Assembly: GCA_002315995.1 (NCBI GenBank)
Contig: DCHN01000053.1
Coordinates: 1 to 5,311 of the forward strand
Source: Bacteroidales bacterium UBA1751
Lineage (GTDB): Bacteria; Bacteroidota; Bacteroidia; Bacteroidales; UBA932
Direction: 5' to 3'
DNA length: 5,311 bases
Position numbers and translations under genes: made by a program. The notes under the pieces are model-generated. The model saw only the letters and a program-made list of their open reading frames with translations. It was not told the DNA's origin and did no database searches. The stretch's first letter is position 1. Every line of letters begins with the position of its first letter. Below are positions 1-5,311 of the stretch, piece after piece.

Positions 1-642
1 GGTTTCGGTAACGTTGCTTGGGGTGCATGTACAAAGGCTACTGAGCTTGGTGCAAAGGTTGTTGCAATCTCTGGTCCAGACGGCGTTTGCGAGATTCCTG
101 CAGGTATCACTCCTGAGATGATTGACTATATGCTCGATATGCGTGCTTCTAACCGTAACAAGGTTGAGGATATGGCTACCAAGTTCCCTAAGGCAGCTAA
201 GTTCACCGCTGGTAAGAAGGCTTGGTCAGTTAAGTGCGACATCGCTCTTCCTGCAGCATTCCAGAATGAGCTTTCAAAGGCTGATGCTGAGGAGCTCGTT
301 AAGAACGGTACATGGTGCTGCTGCGAGATCTCTAACATGGGTTGCCAGGCTGAGGCTATTCACTACTTCCAGTCAATCAAGGGCTTCTTGTTTGCTCCTG
401 GTAAGGCAGTTAACGCTGGTGGCGTAGCTACTTCAGGTCTTGAGATGACTCAGAATGCTGAGCATATCAGCTGGGATGGCAAAGAGGTTGATGAGAGACT
501 TCACTCAATCATGGCTTCTATTCACGAGCAGTGCGTTAAATTTGGAAAGCAGGCCGATGGTCACATTGACTATGTTAAGGGTGCTAACATCGCCGGCTTC
601 ATGAAGGTAGCTACCGCTATGTTGGAGCAGGGTATCATCTAA
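1..642 (+). CDS. gdhA: Glutamate dehydrogenase, C-terminal half (5' end outside window)
   Basis: This is the C-terminal 213 residues of a hexameric-type glutamate dehydrogenase, the cytoplasmic enzyme that interconverts 2-oxoglutarate plus ammonium and L-glutamate using NAD(P)H. The frame is open from base 1 and ends in TAA at 640-642. The visible part opens at the glycine-rich nucleotide-binding turn of the Rossmann domain (GFGNVAWGA, visible residues 1-9). It continues with LPAAFQNEL, the segment EISNMGC (109-115) and the highly conserved APGKAVNAGGVATSGLEM (132-149), and ends in the family's C-terminal YVKGANIAGFMKVA-type helix. Many proteobacterial homologues have EGANMP where this protein has EISNMGC; the SNMGC form is what I recall from Bacteroides enzymes. 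Family members are about 445 residues, so roughly half is missing upstream, including the catalytic lysines. Codons are strongly biased (GGT, GCT, AAG, AAC, GTT), as expected for an abundant protein. Coenzyme preference cannot be decided from this half. Three consecutive cysteines (106-108) are an oddity. Confidence 0.96.
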   Translation, partial: GFGNVAWGACTKATELGAKVVAISGPDGVCEIPAGITPEMIDYMLDMRASNRNKVEDMATKFPKAAKFTAGKKAWSVKCDIALPAAFQNELSKADAEELVKNGTWCCCEISNMGCQAEAIHYFQSIKGFLFAPGKAVNAGGVATSGLEMTQNAEHISWDGKEVDERLHSIMASIHEQCVKFGKQADGHIDYVKGANIAGFMKVATAMLEQGII

Positions 643-666
643 TTGATAAATACCAATCCAAATAAC

Positions 667-698
667 AAGGGACGTCAGCAATGGCGTTCCTTTTTTTT
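667..698 (+). terminator. Intrinsic terminator after gdhA
   Basis: A 10-bp stem is formed by AAGGGACGTC (667-676) and GGCGTTCCTT (683-692), with two G-T wobble pairs and a 6-base AGCAAT loop. It runs directly into an unbroken tract of eight T (691-698). It lies 25 bases after the gdhA stop codon and fits a rho-independent terminator, separating gdhA transcription from murI. Confidence 0.88.
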
Positions 699-712
699 AT
701 TGAGAAAATTAT

Positions 713-720
713 TAAATTTG
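713..720 (+). promoter_or_regulatory. Candidate Bacteroidota -7 promoter element for murI
   Basis: TAAATTTG is an exact match to the Bacteroidota primary-sigma -7 consensus TAnnTTTG. It lies between the gdhA terminator and murI, and would place the transcription start near 726-729, about 35 bases before the murI ATG. The matching -33 TTTG is poor: the expected region (about 689-693) falls in the terminator T-tract and shows no clear TTTG. The call therefore rests on the -7 match and its position. Confidence 0.5.
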
Positions 721-728
721 CTTGATAA

Positions 729-746
729 TGCCTCTTTATAAAGGCA
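729..746 (+). repeat. Short inverted repeat in the murI leader
   Basis: TGCCT (729-733) and AGGCA (742-746) are perfect inverted arms around the 8-base A/T-rich loop CTTTATAA. The repeat sits just after the predicted transcription start and 16 bases before the murI ATG. It could be a small leader hairpin or a protein-binding site. With 5-bp arms it could also arise by chance, and it has no T-tract to make it a terminator. Confidence 0.3.
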
Positions 747-762
747 GTTATGACGAGTTATT

Positions 763-1575
763 ATGAAAATCGGTGTAATGGATTCCGGGGTGGGTGGTCT
801 TTCAGTATGGAGAGAACTCATTCAACTGATCCCCGGGGCTGATTATATATATGTTGCCGATAGTGGATACTGTCCCTACGGAGAGCGTACCCCTGAGTAC
901 ATACAGGACAGGTGCGTGAAGATAATAGACTATCTGCTGGGTGAGGGGGTTGAAATGGTTGTCATTGCGTGCAACACTGCAACTGCTGCGGCAATTGACA
1001 TGCTAAGAGAGAGGTATTCTATCGCCCTGGTTGGTATGGAACCGGCAACCAAACCGGCCGCACTTGCCTCAAAGAGCGGAGTAATTGGCGTGCTGGCCAC
1101 CAAGGGTACATTCGGCGGTTCAAGGTACATCAACACGCTCAATATGTTTGCCAAGGATGTGAAGGTGCTCGAGTGCGTTGGAACGGGCCTTGTGGAGTTG
1201 GTGGAAACGGGGCAGGAGCACTCGCCAAAGGCCTTTTCACTTCTTTCGAAGTATGTGCTGCCTATGGTGGAGCAGGGCGCGGACCATATAGTTCTCGGCT
1301 GCACCCATTACCCTTTCCTCACTCAGGCGATAGAGGAACTTACTGAAGGGAAGGTAACCCTTGTTAATCCGGCACCTGCAGTGGCCCAGAGGGTGAAGCA
1401 TCTGCTCGATGAGGCTGGAAAAGGAGTTGGAGAAGATGTTGCCTTCTCTGCGGGAAGAGATCTTTTCATCTCTACGGCTGACAATATAGATGTACTCAAC
1501 AGAATGACCCTGAGCATTGTAACGTCAATTCCCGGATGCTTCAGAAAGATGTCATACAAACAGATGGACATTTGA
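763..1575 (+). CDS. murI: Glutamate racemase
   Basis: This 270-residue cytoplasmic enzyme interconverts L- and D-glutamate without a cofactor, supplying the D-glutamate that MurD adds to the peptidoglycan stem peptide. The aspartate/glutamate racemase signatures are complete. The N-terminal IGVMDSGVGGLSV carries Asp7 and Ser8. A CPYGER segment follows at 37-42. The first catalytic cysteine is Cys70 in VVIACNTATA, and the second is Cys180 in VLGCTHYPFL, with His182 next to it. Length is normal for the family. The start at 763 begins right at the conserved first strand and has A at -3; there is no Shine-Dalgarno, as is usual in this phylum. The gene follows the gdhA terminator and its own candidate promoter, and is first in a cluster with an AraC-type regulator (35 bases later) and a secreted CE7-like protein. 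It appears intact. Confidence 0.96.
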   Translation: MKIGVMDSGVGGLSVWRELIQLIPGADYIYVADSGYCPYGERTPEYIQDRCVKIIDYLLGEGVEMVVIACNTATAAAIDMLRERYSIALVGMEPATKPAALASKSGVIGVLATKGTFGGSRYINTLNMFAKDVKVLECVGTGLVELVETGQEHSPKAFSLLSKYVLPMVEQGADHIVLGCTHYPFLTQAIEELTEGKVTLVNPAPAVAQRVKHLLDEAGKGVGEDVAFSAGRDLFISTADNIDVLNRMTLSIVTSIPGCFRKMSYKQMDI

Positions 1576-1610
1576 ATGGAGAGGAGCACAACAAGAATAA
1601 TATTCGCATT

Positions 1611-2504
1611 ATGATAAAGAATAATACATCTAAAGTGCTGAAGGAGGTGACACCCCTTTCAAATAGGGATTGCCTCTATATTGCCGACAGGAGCAAGAGC
1701 GAATTCACCTATCCTGTTCATGCGCATAAGGAGTGCGAATTGAACTTTACCGAACATGCAACCGGCGTGAGAAGGGTTGTGGGTGACTCAAGCGAGATTC
1801 TTGGCGAGTATGACCTTGTGCTTATAGGCGGTGGCGTTGAACACGTGTGGGAGCAGAATGAGTGCAGGTGCGACAAGATACGTGAAATTACCATTCACTT
1901 CTCGTCCGACATGTTTCTCAACAGCTTCAAGGACAAGGCTCCGTTCGATTCAATAAAGGAGCTTCTTGCCAAGGCGCAGAATGGTGTGGAGTTCCCTATG
2001 CAGGCCATTCTCAAGGTGTATGACAAATTGGATTCGCTCTGCAATCAGGAGCGTCCGAGTTTCTATGCCTTCACCAGTTTTATGGAAATTCTTTATGAGT
2101 TGAGCCTTTACAAGGATGTGAAGACGCTCTCTACAACTGCCAAGGCTAAGATTGAGTTGCATCCCGATAATCGTAAAATCAAGATTGTTAAAGAGTTCAT
2201 TAACAAGAACTATAAGGAGGAGATCAGGCTCTCAGATCTTGCCGGTATGGTTGGAATGAGCAGTGTAGCCTTCAGCCGTCTCTTCAAGAACAAAACAGGA
2301 AGGAGCCTCTCTGATTACATTATAGATATACGCCTTGGATACGCTTCCAGAATGCTTATTGATTCACAGATTCCTGTGGCAGACATCTGCTTCCACAGCG
2401 GATTCAACAATTTGAGTAACTTCAACCGCATATTCAAGAAGAAGAAGAATTGCTCTCCAAAGGAGTTCAGGGATACATACAGGAAGAAGAAAATTATAGT
2501 CTAA
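1611..2504 (+). CDS. AraC-family transcriptional regulator with N-terminal cupin-like sensor domain
   Basis: This is a predicted 297-residue cytoplasmic DNA-binding regulator. The N-terminal part (about 15-120) has the cupin-like pattern of AraC sensor domains: HAHKECELNF, then a glycine-rich GEYDLVLIGGGVEHVW. It probably binds a small ligand, but which one cannot be read. The C-terminal domain (about 189-293) holds both helix-turn-helix units: IRLSDLAGMVGMSSVAFSRLFKNKTG, then IPVADICFHSGFNNLSNFNRIFKK ending in SPKEFR, the classic AraC/XylS signature. I chose ATG 1611 over the in-frame ATG at 1536, which would overlap murI by 40 bases. The homologous region begins after 1611, and 1611 has the ATTATG context shared with neighbouring starts. 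It follows murI by 35 bases with no clear promoter of its own, and ends in tandem stops TAATAA 4 bases before the CE7-like gene, its most likely target. No operator was identified. Confidence 0.9.
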   Translation: MIKNNTSKVLKEVTPLSNRDCLYIADRSKSEFTYPVHAHKECELNFTEHATGVRRVVGDSSEILGEYDLVLIGGGVEHVWEQNECRCDKIREITIHFSSDMFLNSFKDKAPFDSIKELLAKAQNGVEFPMQAILKVYDKLDSLCNQERPSFYAFTSFMEILYELSLYKDVKTLSTTAKAKIELHPDNRKIKIVKEFINKNYKEEIRLSDLAGMVGMSSVAFSRLFKNKTGRSLSDYIIDIRLGYASRMLIDSQIPVADICFHSGFNNLSNFNRIFKKKKNCSPKEFRDTYRKKKIIV

Positions 2505-2508
2505 TAAT

Positions 2509-3807
2509 ATGTCGAACTTTTCAAGGGCAGCGTTGTATGCCTTGTTGATACTTTTTTCGCTCCCATTTGCGGCCAATGCGCAGGTGGGGCGTTTTGATGC
2601 TGATGCGCATACTCCGGTTGAGTACAGGTACAGGATTCTGCCAACTGACAATTGGGTCTTCTGGGACACCACCATTCCAACGGTTGAGTTTATGGTATCA
2701 AATCCTGGGCCGAGGAGCGATAGCAAGAGGGTGAGGCTTGTTGTAACCAGAGATACCCTTACTCCCGTTTATACCTTTGCACAGGATGTCTCTTTGAACA
2801 GTGGGGACTCTACAAGAGTCACCTTCTCTTTTAATTTCCTTGAGAGCGGATTCTATAAGGTGTCACTCTTTGATGACGGTAGCCTGCTGGGAGAATTCGA
2901 GAGAAGGAGCACCAAGGTTGTAAGCGAGAGTGTAATTGCGTATGAACCGCAGAAAACTCCATATTCACGAGTTGAGCGTCCTGAGGACTTCGATCTTTTC
3001 TGGCAAATGGGAAAGGGTGAGGCGCAAGCCTACCCGCTCATCTCCACAAGCAAGAAGGTAAAGGGCGTGAATGGGTCGAGGAACGTAACCACCATATCGT
3101 TGAAAGGTTTTGGTGGAAGCGAGATAAAGGGCTATTTGGCAGTGCCAAAGTCTTCGGGAACTTTCCCGGTGGTAATCTCTTTTGCGGATTTCGGTTCTCA
3201 GCCTGATGTACCTGTGGAAATAGATGACTCACTGAAAATGAGAATTGATTTTGTGGTGTTCTCCTATAATTCACCATACAGAGTCGGGAACAAGTATGAA
3301 TGCTCTTTCAGAAAGGATTATCTCAATGGGTTGAGAGCTCTTGATTTTATTCTCTCCCTTGGAAAGACAGACAAGAACAGGGTATATCTGGAGGGTTATG
3401 GCAAGGGGGCTTCAGTTGCTCTGGCTGTAGCAGCCATTGACAAAAGGGTTGCAGCGGTTGCTCCATACTCCCCTTCGCTTGCCATATTCCCATTTCTGCT
3501 CAGAAATGATGAGCAACTGTGTGGAGCAATACTTGGAGAGAGCGCTTCTGCTGGAATGGACCGTGAAACCAGGAAGGTCCTCTCATACTTTGACATCACA
3601 CTCTTCGCTCCTATGGTGCAGTGCCCTGTAATATATGGCGTGGGACTTCAGAATGAGAAGGTTATGCCAAGAGTGAGTTTTGCCTCCTACGCTGCTCTTT
3701 CCAATACTCAAGATGCTGAATACTATATTTTTTCACATTGCGGGAGCACTCCTCCAAAGTTGTGGGAGAGCATCAAATGGAACTTTTACAAAAAACATTT
3801 AAGGTAG
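2509..3807 (+). CDS. Secreted CE7 / acetyl-xylan-esterase-like alpha/beta-hydrolase, probable pseudoenzyme
   Basis: This 432-residue protein begins with a Sec signal peptide: a hydrophobic core at about 8-20, then AANA before Gln25, suggesting signal peptidase I cleavage and export. Residues 25-145 are beta-rich and look like the N-terminal sandwich domain of long Bacteroidales acetyl-xylan esterases. The CE7 (AXE1, cephalosporin-C deacetylase-like) fold starts at RPEDFDLFW (157-165). It continues through IKGYLAVP, DYLNGLRALDFI and CPVIYGVGLQ, and FASYAAL matches the family's FAAYN segment. The active site is not conserved. The nucleophile elbow, normally GxSxG, reads GYGKG with Gly298 in place of Ser. 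The acid position is Asn382 (GLQNEKVMP instead of GLxDxxxPP). The histidine position appears to be Ser413, with His410 three residues earlier. The RGQ oxyanion-associated motif is replaced by YNS (253-255). The frame is intact, so this looks like a maintained non-catalytic protein or one with changed chemistry. It lies 4 bases after the AraC gene. Fold family is fairly sure; function is unknown. Confidence 0.8.
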   Translation: MSNFSRAALYALLILFSLPFAANAQVGRFDADAHTPVEYRYRILPTDNWVFWDTTIPTVEFMVSNPGPRSDSKRVRLVVTRDTLTPVYTFAQDVSLNSGDSTRVTFSFNFLESGFYKVSLFDDGSLLGEFERRSTKVVSESVIAYEPQKTPYSRVERPEDFDLFWQMGKGEAQAYPLISTSKKVKGVNGSRNVTTISLKGFGGSEIKGYLAVPKSSGTFPVVISFADFGSQPDVPVEIDDSLKMRIDFVVFSYNSPYRVGNKYECSFRKDYLNGLRALDFILSLGKTDKNRVYLEGYGKGASVALAVAAIDKRVAAVAPYSPSLAIFPFLLRNDEQLCGAILGESASAGMDRETRKVLSYFDITLFAPMVQCPVIYGVGLQNEKVMPRVSFASYAALSNTQDAEYYIFSHCGSTPPKLWESIKWNFYKKHLR

Positions 3808-3816
3808 GTTGTTTTA

Positions 3817-3848
3817 TTTCATAACCATTGTTTTATTCCCTATCTTTG
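3817..3848 (+). promoter_or_regulatory. Bacteroidota-type promoter for ssb-purA
   Basis: TATCTTTG (3841-3848) matches the -7 consensus TAnnTTTG exactly. A TTTC (3817-3820), one base off the -33 TTTG, lies 20 bases upstream, which is the normal spacing for this phylum. Transcription would start near 3854-3857, giving a leader of about 15 bases before the ssb ATG. This argues against the in-frame GTG at 3850 as the ssb start, because that codon lies before the expected transcription start. Confidence 0.75.
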
Positions 3849-3870
3849 CGTGTTCTTAATTCTTTGGATT

Positions 3871-4389
3871 ATGTCATATAATAAAGTGTTTTTGATTGGA
3901 AATGTGGGAAAGGATCCGGATGTGAGACATCTTGAGAGCGGCACAGCCGTTGCACAGTTTTCTTTGGCCACATCTGAAAGGTACAGGGACAAAAATGGCG
4001 CTACACAGGAACTTACTGAGTGGCATAACATTGTTTGTTGGAGGCAGCTTGCGGAAATTGCTGAAAAGCATATAACCAAGGGTACCCAGATTTTTGTTGA
4101 GGGAAAGATCAGAACCAGGAACTGGACTGATCAGACCGGTGCAAAACGTTATACGACAGAGATTTATGCCGATAATGTAAGACTTCTTGGCAAAAAGGGA
4201 GATTCTTCATTCGGGGCATCTTCCCAGGGTGGATTCCCGGCAGCACCTGCTGCACAGCCTGCACCTGAGCAGAATTATGCGCAGCCGTTTGCACAGCAGC
4301 CATCTACCACCGTTTCCAATGTAAATTCACAACCTATTGTGTCACCTGCTGATATTGCGGTTGAGGCATCGGATGATCTTCCATTCTAA
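3871..4389 (+). CDS. ssb: Single-stranded DNA-binding protein
   Basis: This 172-residue protein coats single-stranded DNA during replication, recombination and repair, and recruits partner proteins through its C-terminal tip. Residues 1-107 form the OB fold, starting SYNKVFLIGNVGKDPDVR. They include the conserved EWHNIVCW segment (Trp51 and Trp57), the VEGKIRTRNW strand (Trp85) and YTTEIYADNVRLLG. Residues about 111-160 are a low-complexity linker rich in Gln, Pro, Ala and Ser. The protein ends in DDLPF (168-172), the acidic-hydrophobic tip typical of bacterial SSB. The start at 3871 gives the canonical N-terminus; a 7-residue extension to GTG 3850 would add hydrophobic residues unlike the family and would begin before the predicted transcription start. 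It is followed 2 bases later by purA, so the two are almost certainly co-transcribed. No mutY or gld gene, frequent ssb neighbours in this phylum, is visible. Confidence 0.96.
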   Translation: MSYNKVFLIGNVGKDPDVRHLESGTAVAQFSLATSERYRDKNGATQELTEWHNIVCWRQLAEIAEKHITKGTQIFVEGKIRTRNWTDQTGAKRYTTEIYADNVRLLGKKGDSSFGASSQGGFPAAPAAQPAPEQNYAQPFAQQPSTTVSNVNSQPIVSPADIAVEASDDLPF

Positions 4390-4391
4390 TT

Positions 4392-5311
4392 ATGAAAAGT
4401 GTTGATGTTGTTCTCGGTCTTCAGTGGGGAGACGAGGGAAAGGGCAAGATAGTTGATGTTCTTGCTGAAAAGTATCCTGTTGTTGCGAGATTTCAGGGCG
4501 GACCCAATGCGGGTCATTCCATACATTTTGAAGGTAAGGAGTTTGTTTTGCATTCAGTTCCTTCAGGTGTCTTCAGGAATGGGTCATTGAACTTCATTGG
4601 CAATGGAGTTGTTCTTGATCCAATTATTTTCAAGGAGGAGTGCAAGGCAATTGAGGCAATGGGTGTTCCTGTAAGGGAGAGGGTTGTAATAGCAAAGAGA
4701 ACCCATCTCATTCTTCCTACACACAGGACAATAGATGCTGCATCGGAGGCATCGAAGGGAAAGAGCAAAATCGGTTCCACCCTCAAGGGTATTGGACCTA
4801 CATATATGGACAAGACAGGAAGAAACGGCCTCAGGGTTGGAGATATCCTTACATCTGATTTCAAGGAGAGATTCAACGCCTTGAAAACAAAGCATATCGC
4901 TTTCCTCAAGCAGTTCGATTTCCAGTATGACCCAATGGAGAGGGAGGCAGAGTGGTTCGATGCAATAGACTACATGCGTTCTTTCAAAATTGTTGATGGC
5001 GAGTATGAGATGAACTCATATCTTGAAAGCGGCAAAGCTGTGCTTGCCGAGGGTGCACAGGGCTCAATGCTTGATGTGGATTTCGGCTCATATCCATTTG
5101 TAACTTCATCTTCAACAGCGTGTGCAGGTGCCTGCATAGGACTTGGCGTTGCACCTTCAAGAATTGGGAACGTATATGGAATATTCAAGGCATATTGCAC
5201 CAGAGTAGGTTCAGGACCATTCCCAACCGAACTTTTTGATGAGACTGGAGAGCGTCTCCGTCAACTTGGACACGAGTTCGGTGCTACAACCGGCAGGGCC
5301 CGCCGTACAGG
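4392..5311 (+). CDS. purA: Adenylosuccinate synthetase, N-terminal part (3' end outside window)
   Basis: This cytoplasmic enzyme makes adenylosuccinate from IMP and aspartate using GTP, the first committed step from IMP to AMP. The window holds 306 complete codons of a family usually near 420-430 residues, and the frame stays open to the edge. Motifs appear in order. WGDEGKGK (12-19) is the GTP-binding P-loop-like segment with catalytic Asp14. GGPNAGHS (36-43) carries catalytic His42. KIGSTLKGIGPTYMDKTGRNGLRVGD is the IMP-binding segment with the Arg contributed across the dimer. AEGAQGSMLDVDFGSYPFVTSSSTA, the KAYCTRVGSGPFPTEL segment and GATTGRARR (297-305) follow. The ATG lies 2 bases after the ssb stop, with A at -3 and no Shine-Dalgarno; translation may be coupled to ssb. 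No sign of damage is seen in the visible part. Confidence 0.96.
   Translation, partial: MKSVDVVLGLQWGDEGKGKIVDVLAEKYPVVARFQGGPNAGHSIHFEGKEFVLHSVPSGVFRNGSLNFIGNGVVLDPIIFKEECKAIEAMGVPVRERVVIAKRTHLILPTHRTIDAASEASKGKSKIGSTLKGIGPTYMDKTGRNGLRVGDILTSDFKERFNALKTKHIAFLKQFDFQYDPMEREAEWFDAIDYMRSFKIVDGEYEMNSYLESGKAVLAEGAQGSMLDVDFGSYPFVTSSSTACAGACIGLGVAPSRIGNVYGIFKAYCTRVGSGPFPTELFDETGERLRQLGHEFGATTGRARRT

Noticed and set aside
122..427. Second plus-strand open frame inside gdhA
   Set aside because: It is out of frame with the conserved glutamate dehydrogenase, and its open length follows from the strong GCT/GGT codon bias.
930..1589. Minus-strand open frames opposite murI
   Set aside because: They are shadows of a complete, motif-verified murI, with no recognisable domain or start context.
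1536..1610. N-terminal extension of the AraC regulator back to ATG 1536
   Set aside because: It overlaps the murI coding end by 40 bases, adds 25 low-complexity residues with no family resemblance, and has C rather than A at -3.
1576..1610. Separate promoter for the AraC gene
   Set aside because: No TAnnTTTG match is present in the 35-base gap; only the weak AT-rich string TAATATTCG is seen.
2436..2450. AAG trinucleotide run near the end of the AraC gene
   Set aside because: It encodes the basic FKKKK segment after the second helix-turn-helix, where basic residues are normal. It is too short to call a repeat element.
3808..3840. Terminator after the CE7-like gene
   Set aside because: The T-rich stretch GTTTTATTT has no preceding stem, so no intrinsic terminator can be supported.
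3850..3870. GTG start for ssb giving a 7-residue extension
   Set aside because: It lies 2 bases after the -7 promoter element, before the expected transcription start. The canonical SSB N-terminus begins at ATG 3871.
4514..5200. Minus-strand open frames of 76-131 codons opposite purA
   Set aside because: They are antisense to a clearly conserved purA frame, overlap one another, and encode low-similarity Ser/Leu/Pro-rich translations.

Overview
The window looks like core chromosome of a member of the Bacteroidota, most likely order Bacteroidales. Four things point there. (i) The glutamate dehydrogenase has the Bacteroides-type 'SNMGC' and 'GKAVNAGGVATSGLEM' segments. (ii) Two intergenic gaps carry the Bacteroidota -7 promoter element TAnnTTTG. 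(iii) None of the five visible gene starts has a Shine-Dalgarno sequence, and all five have A at -3 and T at -1. (iv) The AraC regulator and the secreted CE7-like protein resemble types common in gut Bacteroidales. The genus cannot be fixed from this sequence. All genes are on the plus strand, there is no gap above 300 bases, and I see no mobile element, CRISPR array, tRNA or rRNA.

Layout. 1-642 is the 3' half of gdhA (glutamate dehydrogenase), closed by a strong intrinsic terminator at 667-698. A short intergenic region carries a candidate promoter (713-720) and a small inverted repeat (729-746). It leads into a tight three-gene cluster: murI (glutamate racemase, 763-1575), an AraC-family regulator (1611-2504) and a secreted acetyl-xylan-esterase-like protein (2509-3807), with gaps of 35 and 4 bases. 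A second promoter (3817-3848) then drives ssb (3871-4389) and purA (4392 to beyond the window end), which are 2 bases apart.

How the genes fit together. gdhA makes L-glutamate and murI converts L- to D-glutamate for peptidoglycan, but a terminator separates them, so any link is by substrate only. ssb and purA form a probable replication/purine operon.

The most unusual gene is the secreted CE7-like protein. It keeps the signal peptide, N-terminal beta-rich domain and hydrolase-fold landmarks. By eye, though, all three catalytic-triad positions are substituted (Ser to Gly298, Asp to Asn382, His to Ser413), and the oxyanion-associated RGQ motif is missing. It looks like an intact pseudoenzyme, encoded 4 bases after its probable regulator and in line with a cell-wall precursor gene. 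This is the best candidate here for undescribed biology.
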